Shown here one piece after another: positions 1 through 11,526 of a stretch of 64,000 bases of DNA (position 1 is the stretch's first letter; each line of letters opens with the position of its first letter). The notes beneath the pieces are model-generated. The model had not been told where the DNA came from. It searched no databases and was given only the letters and a program-made list of their open reading frames with translations. The DNA is taken from the NCBI GenBank assembly GCA_030674185.1, contig CM060306.1, positions 129,001-193,000 of the forward strand, written 5' to 3'. The translations under genes and the position numbers were made by a program. This DNA comes from Monoplex corrugatus. Its lineage: Eukaryota; Mollusca; Gastropoda; Littorinimorpha; Ranellidae.

Positions 1-1706
1 TGGTAGACAGACAGTGTATGGTGTGACTACAGTGTTACCATTGTAGACAGACAATGTATGGTGTGTGACTACAGTGTTACTATGGTAGACAGTGTATGGT
101 GTGACTACAGTGTTACCATGGTAGACAGTGTATGGTGTGACTACAGTGTTACTATGGTAGACAGACAGTGTATGGTATGACTACAGTGTTACCATGGTAG
201 ACAGACAGTGTATGGTGTGACTACAGTGTTACATTGTAGACAGACAGTGTATGGTGTGACTACAGTGTTACTATGGTAGACAACAGTGTATGGTGTGACT
301 ACAGTGTTACTATGGTAGACAATGTATGGTGTGACTACAGTGTTACTATGGTAGACAGTGTATGGTGTGACTACAGTGTTACTATGGTAGACACAGTGTA
401 TGGTGTGACTACAGTGTTACTATGGTAGACAGACAGTTGATGGTGTGACTACAGTGTTACATGGTAGACAGACAGTGTATGGTGTGACTACAGTGTTACT
501 ATGGTAGACAGACAGTGTATGTGTGACTACAGTGTTACCATGGTAACAGACAGTGTATGGTGTGACTACAGTGTTACTATGGTAGACAGACATGTATGGT
601 GTGACTACAGTGATACATGGTAGACAGACAGTGTATGGTGTGACTACAGTGTTACATGGTAGACAAGTGTATGGTGTGACTACAGTGTTACCATGGTAGA
701 CAGTGTAGGTGTGACTACAGTGTTACTATGGTAGACAGAGTGTATGGTGTGACTACAGTGTTACTAATGGTAGACAGTGTATGGTGTGACTACAGTGTTA
801 CCATGGTAGACAGTGTAGGGGTGTGACTACAGTGTTACTATGGTAGACAAGACTGTATGGTGTGACTACAGTGTTACTATGGTAGACAGACAGTGTATGT
901 GTGGACTACAGTGTACTATGGAGACAGACAGTGTATGGTATGACTACAGTGTTACCATGGTAGACAGACAGTGTATGGTGTGTCTACAGTGTTACTATGG
1001 TAGACAGACAGTGTATGGTGTGACTACAGTGTTACTATGGTAGACAGTGTATAGTGTGACTACAGTGTTACCATGGTAGACAGTGTATGGTGTGACTACA
1101 GTGTTACTATGGTAGACAGACAATGTATGGTGTGATTACAGTGTTACTATGGTAGACAGACAGTGTATAGTGTGACTACAGTGTTACCATGGTAGACAGT
1201 GTATGGTGTGACTACAGTGTTACCATGGTAGACAGACAGTGTATAGTGTGACTACAGTGTTACTATGGTAGACAGTGTATGGTGTGATTACAGTGTTACT
1301 ATGATAGACGGTGTATGGTGTGACTAGTGTTACCATGGCAGACAGTGTATGGTGTGACTACAGTGTTACCATGGTAGACAGTGTATGATGTGACTACAGT
1401 GTTACCATGGCAGACAGTGTATGGTGTGACTAGTGTTACCATGGTAGACAGTGTAAGGTGTGATTACAGTGTTACCATGGTAGACAGTGTATGGTGTGAC
1501 TACAGTGTTACTATGATAGACAGACAGTGTATGGTGTGACTACAGTGTTACCATGGTAGACAGTGTATGGTGTGACTACAGTGTTACCATGGTAGACAGT
1601 GTATGGTGTGATTACAATGTTGCCATGGTAGACAGTGTATGGTGTGACTACAGTGTTACCATGGTAGACAGTGTATGGTGTGATTACAATGTTGCCATGG
1701 TAAGCA
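1..1706. repeat. Minisatellite array S1 (~31-39 bp unit) running up to exon a
   Basis: Tandem copies of a unit built from tgtatggtgtgactacag, tgttaccatgg and tagacag(acag); the optional extra acag accounts for most length variation. Roughly 45 copies fill the start of the window, so the array extends off the left edge. The last units (from about 1600) are a slightly diverged subtype (gattacaatgttgccatgg) and stop about 20 bases before the splice acceptor of the first visible exon. Short open frames here are repeat translations, not genes. Confidence 0.95.
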
Positions 1707-1727
1707 GGTATTGGTTTTTTGTCGCAG

Positions 1728-1928
1728 TCGGTGAAGACAGAATCAATCCTGGAGACAGATCCCAGTCAGAAGGTGTTGAGGTTTGAGACCACACCCATCA
1801 TGTCCACTTACCTGTTGGCCTTTGTCATTGGAGAGTTTGATTATGTTGAAGACAGAGATTCTGATGGTGTCCTGGTCAGAGTCTACACCCCCACGGGCAA
1901 AAAGGAACAGGGACAGTATGCTCTAGAG
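1728..1928 (+). CDS. NPEPPS: Puromycin-sensitive aminopeptidase, exon a (internal exon)
   Basis: Internal exon of an M1-family aminopeptidase; the encoded cytosolic zinc exopeptidase trims N-terminal residues from peptides. The 67 codons read through ETTPIMSTYLLAFVIGEFDY and RVYTPTGKKEQGQYALE, which recall the vertebrate PSA segment ending VRVYTPVGKAEQGKFALE. This is the end of the N-terminal beta-domain, just before the catalytic domain. The acceptor is ttttttgtcgcag at 1727 and the donor gag/gttagt at 1929; both ends are phase 0, and the next exon continues VAVKTLPFY exactly as in the family. The start follows from the AG and frame, since no initiator Met is expected in an internal exon. 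The preceding intron is satellite S1. Earlier exons lie outside the window. Confidence 0.95.
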
Positions 1929-2016
1929 GTTAGTGCTACTCTCTTCACACTTCCACTTGCAGCCAACATATTGTTTGTATTCTTTAAAAATCAGTATTTC
2001 TTCTTGCATGTGTTTT
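1929..2016. other. Short single-copy intron start
   Basis: Donor-proximal intron sequence between exon a and the TTAA element. It is pyrimidine-rich with no repeat unit or conserved motif that I can see. Confidence 0.6.
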
Positions 2017-2657
2017 TTAACCCTTTTGCTGCTATCATGTTTTGCTAAGACACATGCTAAGATTTTTTTCAGAAACAGACAAAAATCACGCTTATTATTT
2101 TCAATTGCTTATAATTCAGAAGGCATTGAAGATAGATACATAAAAGTATACAATATATCAAATGAAAGGAAATTGAATGAAGATTGTGTTTATGACAATT
2201 TCAAAATGAAATAATGTACCAGAGTGTCACATGTACTCTTTGAAATGCAATAAAAAAAAATGTTAAAGTCAATGATGATATAATCAAGTGATGCAGGAGC
2301 TCACAAGCAGTTTATAGCACACTTTGATTTGAAGATATAGACTGTACAAAGGTCAGAAAGCAGTGTCCAGCCACAATATAAGCACAGCCTAGCCACACAT
2401 AAAATGAAAGGGTTTTATCTCCCAGTGTCTATCCCCAGTAAAAACGCTTCTGAGTGTGGTAGTTCTGGAAGCAGTCTTCTAAACACAGTCCTCTCCTTCC
2501 CCCTCTTGCTCCCCTTCCCCTTCTAGCAGGCCCAGCAACAGCAGGTCCAGCAACAGCAGGTCCAGGCCGAACATCATCACCATGCTGCATTACCATACCT
2601 GTAGCACAGTGAAAGCAAGGATTCAAATTTCCACATTTTTTATGATTTTAATAAAAG

Positions 2658-2803
<146 letters not shown>

Positions 2804-3420
2804 TGACATAGGTAGCATGCTACTCCCCCATGCCACGCCACCTTTCATTTTCCTCAAGCAAACACTGCAAAGAAACCCAGTGAGTACTGCTTCTACCAAA
2901 GTGACTTCATTACAACATTGTTTCTGTCAGTATTATCACTGAATGCTTTCAATTTCCTATAAAAAGTCACACCAACAGTCTCTCTCTGTCTCTCTTTCAC
3001 ACACACACACACACACACACGCACACCCCTCTGCTCCCACCCTACTCCTCACATAAACACACACAGGCCATGGAGATAGTAGCCTACTCCTCACACAAAC
3101 ACACAAAGGCCAGGGAGATAGCACAGGGCAGAGGCCGACCAGAAAAACAAATCATCAACAAGACACACACAGCGTGCAACGAGCGAGCGACGAGTGACAC
3201 GCCCACAGGTCGAACACACTGCCCACTCGGTCACTGGCTCGCTCGCTGACCAGGCCCAAACAAAGGGTTCAGCCATCAATACACACACTTAGCTGTTCTA
3301 TTTATAAATATACTGAGAAGAAAGCAATACAATCATGTTATAAAATGAATAAAGCTCTCAAATACACCTACCTGCATCTGGAACAATCGGATCTCCATAG
3401 GCCTACTCTAATTCAGACGA

Positions 3421-3624
3421 TCAGTCACCCAAAGATTCTTCCACATCAAAATCTGAGTCGTTGGCATCAACTTCACAAAGTTCGAAGCCAGCTGGCTTGA
3501 AGTCTTCATCTCCACTGTCTTGATCTCGAAAAATCGCTTCAATAACCTGCAACTGTGTAGGTTCATTGTGGGGCAGCCATAGCGCTTCAAAAACTGAAAG
3601 CTCAACTTCGTAGCACCATGCCAA
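3421..3624 (-). pseudogene. Remnant of piggyBac-like transposase N-terminal region
   Basis: A 67-codon frame beginning MAWCYEVELSVFEALWL and ending with the acidic stretch DANDSDFDVEESLGD, including VIEAIFRDQDSGDEDF. Short acidic leaders of this kind precede the transposase domain in piggyBac-derived (PGBD) proteins, and the element's TTAA ends fit. Copy B encodes the same peptide on the minus strand (about 56235-56438) but with an indel near 56360 that changes frame, where A reads aacctgcaactg and B aacttctgcaactg. The catalytic part is absent. Assignment rests on context plus composition, not on catalytic motifs. Confidence 0.5.
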
Positions 3625-3853
3625 TCGATCGTGATAAATTATGCAAATGATCTAAATAACTTAACAAACGGCACTCAAAGAGCGAAGATTGTCAAGGGAA
3701 CTAATCAAATCATAAATAGAACGATTCTGTGATGTGCTAGACGAAAAGAGAAAGAGCGTTTGATACGGGACGATCCGCGATCGTCAACAGAGCATTGCAG
3801 ACGACGGTTTCTATGACGAGCGTCACTCGTCAACAGCGTAGTGAAGAGGTTAA

Positions 3854-4130
3854 CATTAGTTTGTGTACTCAATATTTTCGAATATTCCTCTGTGGGATGC
3901 CGGGGGCTCGTTTGGTATAAATAGTATCTCTAACCTCTGGAAATTTTCCACTAGAAATTTTCTCTTTTCTGTCACTCTCTTTGTTTCTGCCTTTCTCTTT
4001 TGCTTTTTGTCATTTGTTCCTATCACATTTGTCTTGCTGGTCCATTCACGTGTATGTGTTCAATAAAGTCTTACATACCTTCTCTTAGGATTGGTAATTG
4101 GGCACATGTATTAAGCGCATCTACCCTGTA
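3854..4130. other. Intron spacer, nothing recognised
   Basis: T-rich sequence without tandem structure or recognisable coding similarity. Confidence 0.5.
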
Positions 4131-4484
4131 TACAGGACAGATGCAGCAGGCAAAAAAGCTGGCCTAAACTTGAATGCCAAGAAAACAAAAGTGCTACACA
4201 TCAATGGCAAAGACACTGGAAACGATCTCACCTGATCTCATCTGTGGACATCACCTGGTGCGATGTTGGCCACTGCAGTCAATGACATCGACAGGGTTAT
4301 CCTCCTCCATTTGTTCCGGTCTTTCCTTGGCCCTGCTGACTTCATGGATTCTCATGCCGCTGGATTCGGTGATATTGCAATTGAGAGAAGCTGGTGGTCT
4401 GCCTATTTTTTTTTTTGCCTCAGTTTTGTCTTAAAAGACAGTTTTCATATGGTCAGACTTTTGGTTTCATAGCGCATGGCCTCC
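4131..4484 (+). pseudogene. Degraded non-LTR reverse transcriptase scrap
   Basis: With a frameshift the segment 4143-4235 reads AGKKAGLNLNAKKTKVLHIN, the stretch that follows the YADD box in many LINE reverse transcriptases (GLxxNxxKTKVM). Stops and frame changes are frequent and the remainder to 4484 is not clearly assignable. It is interrupted on the right by the RTE-like insertion at 4494-5048; the sequence beyond it (5060-5541) may be the tail of the same old element. Confidence 0.45.
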
Positions 4485-4493
4485 ACATCATTA

Positions 4494-5048
4494 TCATCAT
4501 GTGCCCTGCTGCATGGCGTTGGCGATCATGGCCCTCCATATGTATATGTCTTGTTGCCGCAAGCACATCTTCCAACCTCTCTGTCCTCAGCCACCCTGCA
4601 AGTCCATCCAAAATTTTTTTCCGAGGTCTATCTGGTGCTCTCTTTCCCTCCAGCTTTCATGTTGTGGCCAGGTGTTCTAATTCCCCTTTCCTCGTAAAAT
4701 GGCCAATAAATGTTGCCTGTCTTTTCCTAATCTTCCTTATGAGTGATCTTTGTGTGTGTACCTCCACTGTCTCTTTTGTTTCCTTTGCTGTCCATGGAAC
4801 TCTCCACATTCTTCAAAGAAACCACATCTTGGCTGCCCCAATCTTGTTCTGGCTTTGCTTGTTGACTGTCCATGCCTCAAAACCGTATAACATTATCGGT
4901 TCTATGTAACATTCAAGAAGTCTCTACGTGATGTTAATTGACAGGCATTTGTTGGTAAGAATGGTTTTCATCTTTTTGAATGCTGTTTTGGCTTGGCTGA
5001 TTCTGCGGGCTATTTCTGATGTGCATCTGCCGTCTGATGAAATGGCAA
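4494..5048 (-). mobile_element. 5'-truncated RTE-like non-LTR retrotransposon tail with 9-bp target duplication
   Basis: The reverse complement matches the C-terminal part of the elements at 38674-39754 and 44943-47502 (shared residues such as YIEPILLYG and ending NAMWQGT). The 3' end lies on the left and carries the same short GATGAT tail. The duplication acatcatta is present at 4485-4493 and again at 5049-5057, so both ends are defined. Only about 555 bp survive and several frames are broken. Confidence 0.8.
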
Positions 5049-5057
5049 ACATCATTA

Positions 5058-5541
5058 ACAACACTACAGACCATGACAGTCAAATAGTCTTTCCTTACAG
5101 ATACCCTCTGTAAGAAGCACTGCACGACATCAGGTGCACCAGACAGGTATTGTGTGGATCCCCTCACTCTGTATTATCTCTTGAAACAAAGAGGCAGAAA
5201 AAATGGTGAAGTTGGGAACAGAGTATGAACAAAAAGACAAACAACATCAGTCTTACAGAGATGGAAACTGTCATCAAGTCTCTGTTCAGAGCACCCTGTC
5301 TACATGGCATTACTGTCATTGTCCTCGATCTGCGGACTGGGTACAACAGATTCTCCCCCAGTGCCTCTTTGGAGAAGCTGACCAGACAACAGAACATATG
5401 CTCCAGGACCACAGGAGCTACCGGCCACTGAAGGAGGGGATCTGGCCAACACCTCTGAGTCTGGGGGGAAAGCTGTACAGGTCTGTGGATGTGCTACTGA
5501 AGACAGCCTGTTTCATCCTCAAGACTAAACTTAAAATGTGA
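5058..5541 (+). pseudogene. C-terminal tail of a non-LTR retrotransposon polyprotein
   Basis: The frame 5203-5541 includes CLFGEADQTTEHMLQDHRSY and IWPTPLSLGGKLY, ending at a natural stop. This matches the cysteine/histidine-containing tail found after the RT or RNase H part of many invertebrate LINEs (CxxGEADQTxEHxLQxC). The third cysteine appears to be replaced by His, and the upstream part is frameshifted. It is a relic with no nearby intact RT in the same frame. Confidence 0.6.
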
Positions 5542-5568
5542 CATTGAACGATAAAGAGGCTCAGAGCA

Positions 5569-5665
5569 TTCTAATGGTAGTAAAAATAACAATGATGATA
5601 ATAATAGTAATAATAAAATTGATGATAATAATTATGATAATAATAATAGAAATAATGATAAACAT
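5569..5665. repeat. AAT/GAT-rich simple repeat
   Basis: Imperfect run of AAT, GAT and AGT triplets in A/T-rich sequence. Confidence 0.8.
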
Positions 5666-5704
5666 TTCTTGTAGGAAAATCTTTAAATGTCCTATTTCTT
5701 TATC

Positions 5705-7085
5705 TTAAGTATTGTGCATGGTTAGACCAACATCCATACATGTATTGTGTATGGTCACACCTGTCAGACCAACATCCATACATGTATTGTGTTTGATCAT
5801 ACCTGTCAGACCAACATCCATACATGTATTGTGTTTGATCATACCTGTCAGACCAGCATACATGTATTGTGTATGGTCATACCTGTCAGACCAACATCCA
5901 TACATGTATTGTGTATGATCATACCTGTCAGTCCAACATACATGTATTGTGTATGGTCATACCTGTCAGACCAACATACATACATGTATTGTGTATGATC
6001 ATACCTGTCAGACCAACATACATGTATTGTGTATGGTCACACCTGTCAGACCAACATCCATACATGTATTGTGTATGGTCATACCTGTCAGACCAACATA
6101 CATGTATTGTGTATGATCATACCTTTCAGACCAACATCCATACATGTATTGTGTTTGATCATACCTGTCAGACCAACATCCATGTATTGTGTATGATCAT
6201 ACCTGTCAGACCAACATACATGTATTGTGTATGATCACACCTGTCAGACCAACATCCATACATGTATTGTGTATGGTCATTCCTGTCAGACCAACATCCA
6301 TACATGTATTGTGTATGATCACACCTGTCAGACCAACATCCATACATGTATTGTGTATGGTCATACCTGTCAGACCAACATACATGTATTGTGTATGGTC
6401 ATACCTGTCAGACCAACATCCATACATGTATTGTGTTTGATCATACCTGTCAGACCAACATCATGTATTGTGTATGATCACACCTGTCAGACCAACATCC
6501 ATACATGTATTGTGTATGGTCATACCTGTCAGACCAACATACATGTATTGTGTATGGTCATACCTGTCAGACCAACATCCATGTATTGTGTATGATCATA
6601 CCTGTCAGACCAACATCCATACATGTATTGTGTATGATCACACCTGTCAGACCAACATCCATGTATTGTGTATGGTCATACCTGTCAGACCAACATACAT
6701 GTATTGTGTTTGATCATACCTGTCAGACCAACATCCATGTATTGTGTTTGATCATACCTGTCAGACCAACATCCATGTATTGTGTATGGTCATACCTGTC
6801 AGACCAACATCCATGTATTGTTTGATCATACCTGTCAGACCAACATCCATGTATTGTGTATGGTCATACCTGTCAGACCAACATACATGTATTGTGTATG
6901 GTCATACCTGTCAGACCAACATCCATACATGTATTGTGTATGATCACACCTGTCAGACCAACATACATGTATTGTGTATGATCACACCTGTCAGACCAAC
7001 ATACATGTATTGTGTATGGTCATACCTGTTAGACCAACATCCATACATGTATTGTGTATGGTCATACCTGTCAGACCAATGCCCA
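5705..7085. repeat. Minisatellite array S2 (~37-42 bp unit)
   Basis: About 34 tandem copies built from catacctgtcagaccaaca, tccatacatgtattgtg and tatggtc/tatgatc. Units differ mainly by presence or absence of tccata and by G/A in tatggtc/tatgatc. The many open frames on both strands are translations of this repeat. I see no resemblance to the adjacent splice sites. Confidence 0.95.
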
Positions 7086-7552
7086 TAAATGTTTACGTTT
7101 CTATGGATATGTTCCTCAGTATGTGCTGTCAGGATCAGTCTTGTATTTCATATGAAGACCTGCACTGCTCTTTTAGACAAGAGCAGTTATTAGAAATCCA
7201 CAATTCAAACTGAGCCGCGGGAGATCAGGTTGAGTGCAACTCTCTGACCACCAAGCTCCTTGCGATTGGCAGGAACTAGAAACAGAAAAAGCTTCATTTA
7301 TTGCCAGATGCTGCCCGACTATAGAGACAGTGAATGAAAGAAGGGGAAGAAGAAAAGAAATCATTTTTTAGGTGATGTGGATCACTTCAAAGCAAAGTGG
7401 TAACACTCACTGTCTGGGGGAGCAGCCTGGATTTCATATTTTCGTATATCAAGACAGGAAATAAAAATAAACTTATGAATAAATGTGAATGCAAATAAAT
7501 GCACCATCTAATGTTATGGAGGCCCAATACATCTTGCAAAAGCATTTTCAGA
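7086..7552. other. Single-copy intron spacer
   Basis: No tandem repeat and no recognisable coding similarity. The right end (from about 7545) grades into S3, with the first gttttgtcaggattgcatag-like half unit. Confidence 0.5.
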
Positions 7553-10500
7553 GTTTTGTCAGGATTGCATAGTGTAGCAGAATCTTGCATCAGCATTTCA
7601 GAGATCTGTCAGGATTATATAGCGTACTGCAACAGAATTCTGTCAGGATTATATAGCGTACTGCAACAGAATTCTGTCAGGATTATATAGCGTACTGTAA
7701 CAGAGTTCTGTCAGGATTATATAGCGTACTTTAGCAGAGTTCTGTCAGGATTATATAGCGTAGTGTAACAGAGTTCTGTCAGGATTACATAATGTAGCAG
7801 AGTTCTGTCAGGATCACATAGTGTAGTGTAGCAGAGTTCTGTCAGGATTACATAGTGTAGTGTAGCAAAGTTCTGTCAGGATTACATAGTGTAGTGTAGC
7901 AGAGTTCTGTCAGGATTACATAGTGTAGTGTAGCAGAGTTCTGTCAGGATTACATAGTGTAGTGTAGCAGAGTTCTGTCAGGATTACATAGTGTAGTGTA
8001 ACAGAGTTCTGTCAGGATTACATAGTGTAGTGTAACAGAGTTCTGAAATGTAGTGTTGCAGAGTTCTGTCAGGTTTACATAGTGTAGCAGAGTTCTGCGA
8101 GGATTACATAGTGTAGCAGAGTTCTGTCAGGATTACTTAGTGTGGTGTAGCAGAGTTCTGTCAGGATTACATAGTGTAGTGTAGCAGAGTTCTGTCAGGA
8201 TTAAATTGTGTAGTGTACCAGTTATGTCAGGATTACATAGTGTAGTGTAACAGAGTTCTGTCAGGATTACATTGTGTAGTGTAACAGAGTTATGTCAGGA
8301 TTACATAGTGTAGTGTAACAGAGTTCTGTCAGGATTACATTGTGTAGTGTAACAGAGTTATGTCAGGATTACATAGTATAGTGTAACAGAGTTATGTCAG
8401 GATTACATTGTGTAGTGTAACAGAGTTATGTCAGGATTACATAGTGTAGCAGAGTTCTGTCTAGGATTACATAGTGTGGTGTAGCAGAGTTATGTCAGGA
8501 TTACATAGTGTAGTGTAGCAGAGTTCTGTCAGGACTACATAGTGTAACAGAGTTCTATCAGGATTACAAAGTGTAACAGAGTTCTGTCAGGATTACATAG
8601 TGTGGTGTAACAGAGTTCTGTCAGGATTACATAGTGTAGTATGGCAGAGTTATGTCAGGATTACATAGTGTAGTGTAGCAGAGTTCTGTCAGGATTACAT
8701 AGTGTAGTGTAGCAGAGTTCTGTCAGGATTACTTTGTGTGGTGTAGCAGAGTTCTGTCAGGATTACATAGTGTTGTGTAACAGAGTTCTGTCAGGATTAC
8801 ATAGTGTAGCAGAGTTCTGTCAGGATTACATAGTGTGGTGTAGCAGAGTTCTGTCAGGATTACATTGTGTAGTGTAACAGAGTTCTGTCAGGATTACATA
8901 GTGTAGCAGAGTTCTGTCAGGATTACATAGTGTAGTGTAACAGAGTTATGTCAGGATTACATAGTGTAGTGTAACAGAGTTCTGTCAGGATTACATAGTG
9001 TAGTGTAACAGAGTTCTGTCAGGATTACATAGTGTAGTGTAACAGAGTTATATCAGGATTACATAGTGTGGTGTAGCAGAGTTCTGTCAGGATTACATAG
9101 AGTAGTGTAACAGAGTTATGTCAGGATTTCATAGTGTAGTGTAGCAGAGTTCTGTCAGGATTACATAGTGTGGTGTAGCAGAGTTATGTCAAGATTACAT
9201 AGTGTAGTGTAGCAGAGTTCTGTCAGGATTACATAGTGTAGCAGAGTTCTGTCAGGATTACATTGTGTAGGGTAACAGAGTTCTGTCAGGATTACATTGT
9301 GTAGTGTAACAGAGTTCTGTCAGAATTACGTTGTGTGGTGTAGCAGAGTTCTGTCAGGATTACATAGTGTAACAGAGTTCTGTCAGGATTACATAGTGTA
9401 GCAGAGTTCTGTCAGGATTACATAGTGTAGTATAGCTGAGTTCTGTCAGGACTACATAGTGTAACAGAGTTATGTCAGGATTACATAGTGTAACAGAGTT
9501 TTATCAGGACTACATAGAGTAACAGAGTTCTGTCAGGATTACATAGTGTGGTGTAGCAGAGTTCTGTCAGGACTACATAGTGTAACAGAGTTATGTCAGG
9601 ATTACATAGTGTAACAGAGTTATGTCAGGATTACATAGTGTAACAGAGTTCTGTCAGGACTACATAGTGTAACAGAGTTATGCCAGGATTACATAGTGTA
9701 GTGTAACAGAGTTCTGTCAGGACTACATAGTGTAACAGAGTTATGCCAGGATTACATAGTGTGGTGTAACAGAGTTCTGTCAGGACTACATAGTGTAACA
9801 AGAGTTCTGTCAGGATTTCATAGTGTAGCAGAGTTATGTCAGGATTACATAGTGTAATGCAGCAGAGTTCTGTCAGGACTACATAGTATAACAAGAGTTC
9901 TGTCAGGATTTCATAGTGTAGTATGGCAGAGTTATTTCAGGATTACATAGTGTAGCAGAGTTCTGTCAGGATTATATAGTGTAGTGTAGCGGAGTTCTGT
10001 CAGGATTACATTGTGTAGTGTAACAGTTATTTCAGGATTACATAGTGTAGTGTAGCAGAGTTCTGTCAGGATTACATAGTGTAGTGTAGCAGAGTTCTGT
10101 CAGGATTACATTGGTGTAGCAGATTCTGTCAGGATTACAGTTTTTTGTAACAGAGTTCTGTCAGGATTACATAGTGTGGTGTAGCAGAGTTCTGTCAGGA
10201 TTACATTGTGTAGTGTAACAGAGTTCTGTCAGGATTACATAGTGTAGCAGAGTTCTGTGAGGATGACATTGTGTAGTGTAGCAGAGTTCTGTCAGGATTA
10301 CATAGTGTAGTGTAACAGAGTTCTGTCTGTAGCAGAGTTATGTCACGATTACATAATGTAACAGAGTTCTGTGAGGATTACATAGTGTAGTGTAAGAGAG
10401 TTATGCCAGGATTACATAGTGTAGTGTAACAGAGTTCTGTCAGGACTACATAGTGTAACAGAGTTATGCCAGGATTACATAGTGTGGTGTAACAGAGTTC

Positions 10501-11229
10501 TGTCAGGACTACATAGTGTAACAAGAGCTCTGTCCGTAGCAGAGTTATGTCACGATTACATAATGTAAAAGAGTTATGTCAGATTACATAGTGTAGTGTA
10601 ACAGAGTTATGTCAGGATTACATAGTGTAGTGTAGCAGAGTTCTGTCAGGACTACATAGTGTAGTGTAGCAGAGTTCTGTCAGGATTACATTGTGTAGTG
10701 TAACAGAGTTCTGTCAGGATTACATAGTGTAGTGTAACAGAGTTCTGTCAGGATTATATTGTGTAGTGTAGCAGAGTTCTGTCAGGATTACATAGTGTAG
10801 TGTAACAGAGTTCTGTCAGGATTACATTTTGTAGTGTAGCAGAGTTCTGTCAGGATTTGTTAGTGTGGTATGGCAGAGTTATTTCAGGATTACATAGTGT
10901 AACAGAGTTCGGTCAGGATTACATAGTGTAGTGTAGCAGAGTTCTGTCAGGATTACATTGTGTAGTGTAACAGAGTTATTTCAGGATTACATAGTGTAGC
11001 AGAGTTCTGTCAGGATTACATTGTGTAGTGTAACAGAGTTCTGTCAGGATGACATTGTGTAGTGTAACAGTGTTCTGTCTGTAGCAGAGTTATGTCACGA
11101 TTACATAATGTAACAGAGTTATGTAAGGATTACATAGTGTAGTGTAACAGAGTTATGTCAGGATTACATAGTGTAGTGTAACAGAGTTATGTGAGGATTA
11201 CATAGTGTAGTGTAGCAGAGTTCTGTCAG
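7553..11229. repeat. Minisatellite array S3, block 1 (~34 bp unit)
   Basis: Unit made of gtcaggattacatagtgtag, tgtaacagag (or tgtagcagag) and ttct. Common variants lack one tagtg segment (29 bp), have ttat for ttct, or cattg for catag. First block of an array split by two retrotransposons; all three blocks together exceed 11 kb, the largest satellite in the window. The 5' portion (7600-7800) carries an older variant (tatatagcgtactg). Confidence 0.95.
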
Positions 11230-11236
11230 GATTACA
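11230..11236. repeat. Target-site duplication (gattaca), left of RLE element copy 1
   Basis: gattaca precedes the element's first base and is repeated at 15276-15282 where the satellite resumes in phase. gattaca occurs in every satellite unit, so the duplication is supported by continuity of phase rather than by rarity. Confidence 0.6.
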
Positions 11237-11526
11237 GGTAGAAAGAAACTCTAGGGAGAGCTAGACAACAGAAGGTCTTCAGAGAAGTAACCCCCTTTAG
11301 ACAAGTGTTTCGGCCCTGAATTCCTTACACTCTCGGGGGGCCGGGCCACATCCAGGTCATGACTCCTGGATGCCCTTCTGCTGTTGTCTATTTTTTTTTT
11401 TTTTTTTCCCACGCCGGGGATCGAACCTGGGCGATTCTGCGCTTCAGAACTGCGGTACGCGGTTTTACCAATGTGCTAACGGGGCACACATCATCTGTAG
11501 GGAATTTAATCCTTATGAAGTTCACT
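11237..11526 (-). repeat. Terminal direct repeat, 3' copy (element sense) of RLE copy 1
   Basis: Starts ggtagaaagaaactctaggg and ends atgaagttcact. Contains the module 11237-11390, a T-tract (A-tract in element sense) at 11391-11407 and the tRNA-like segment 11408-11486. The ORF stop codon (complement of tta at 11506) lies inside this repeat. Confidence 0.9.
11408..11486 (-). other. tRNA-derived segment with Pol III A and B boxes
   Basis: On the minus strand it begins tgccccgttagcacattgg (A-box-like TAGCACATTGG) and contains ggttcgatcccc, matching the B-box/T-arm consensus GGTTCGANTCC. The length of 79 bp is tRNA-like. The anticodon stem does not pair well, so this is a tRNA-derived (SINE-head-like) element part, not a functional tRNA gene. 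Further copies are at 15152-15230 and 19064-19142. Confidence 0.75.

Noticed and set aside
1700..1728. Strong claim that S1 derives from the exon a acceptor
   Set aside because: Only about 14 of 20 bases align in the best stretch and the AG context is short, so I keep it as weak support only.
11280..11380. Hammerhead-ribozyme-like pieces in the terminal repeat (minus strand gggccGAAAC followed by a short ACA-CT-TGT hairpin and GTC, with an upstream CTGGATG)
   Set aside because: The core needs CTGATGA, while the sequence has CTGGATGT, and I found no pairing for stem I. Suggestive of the Penelope-type layout but not supported.
11408..11486. A functional tRNA gene
   Set aside because: A and B boxes are present but the anticodon stem and acceptor stem pair poorly, and it is repeated within a mobile element.
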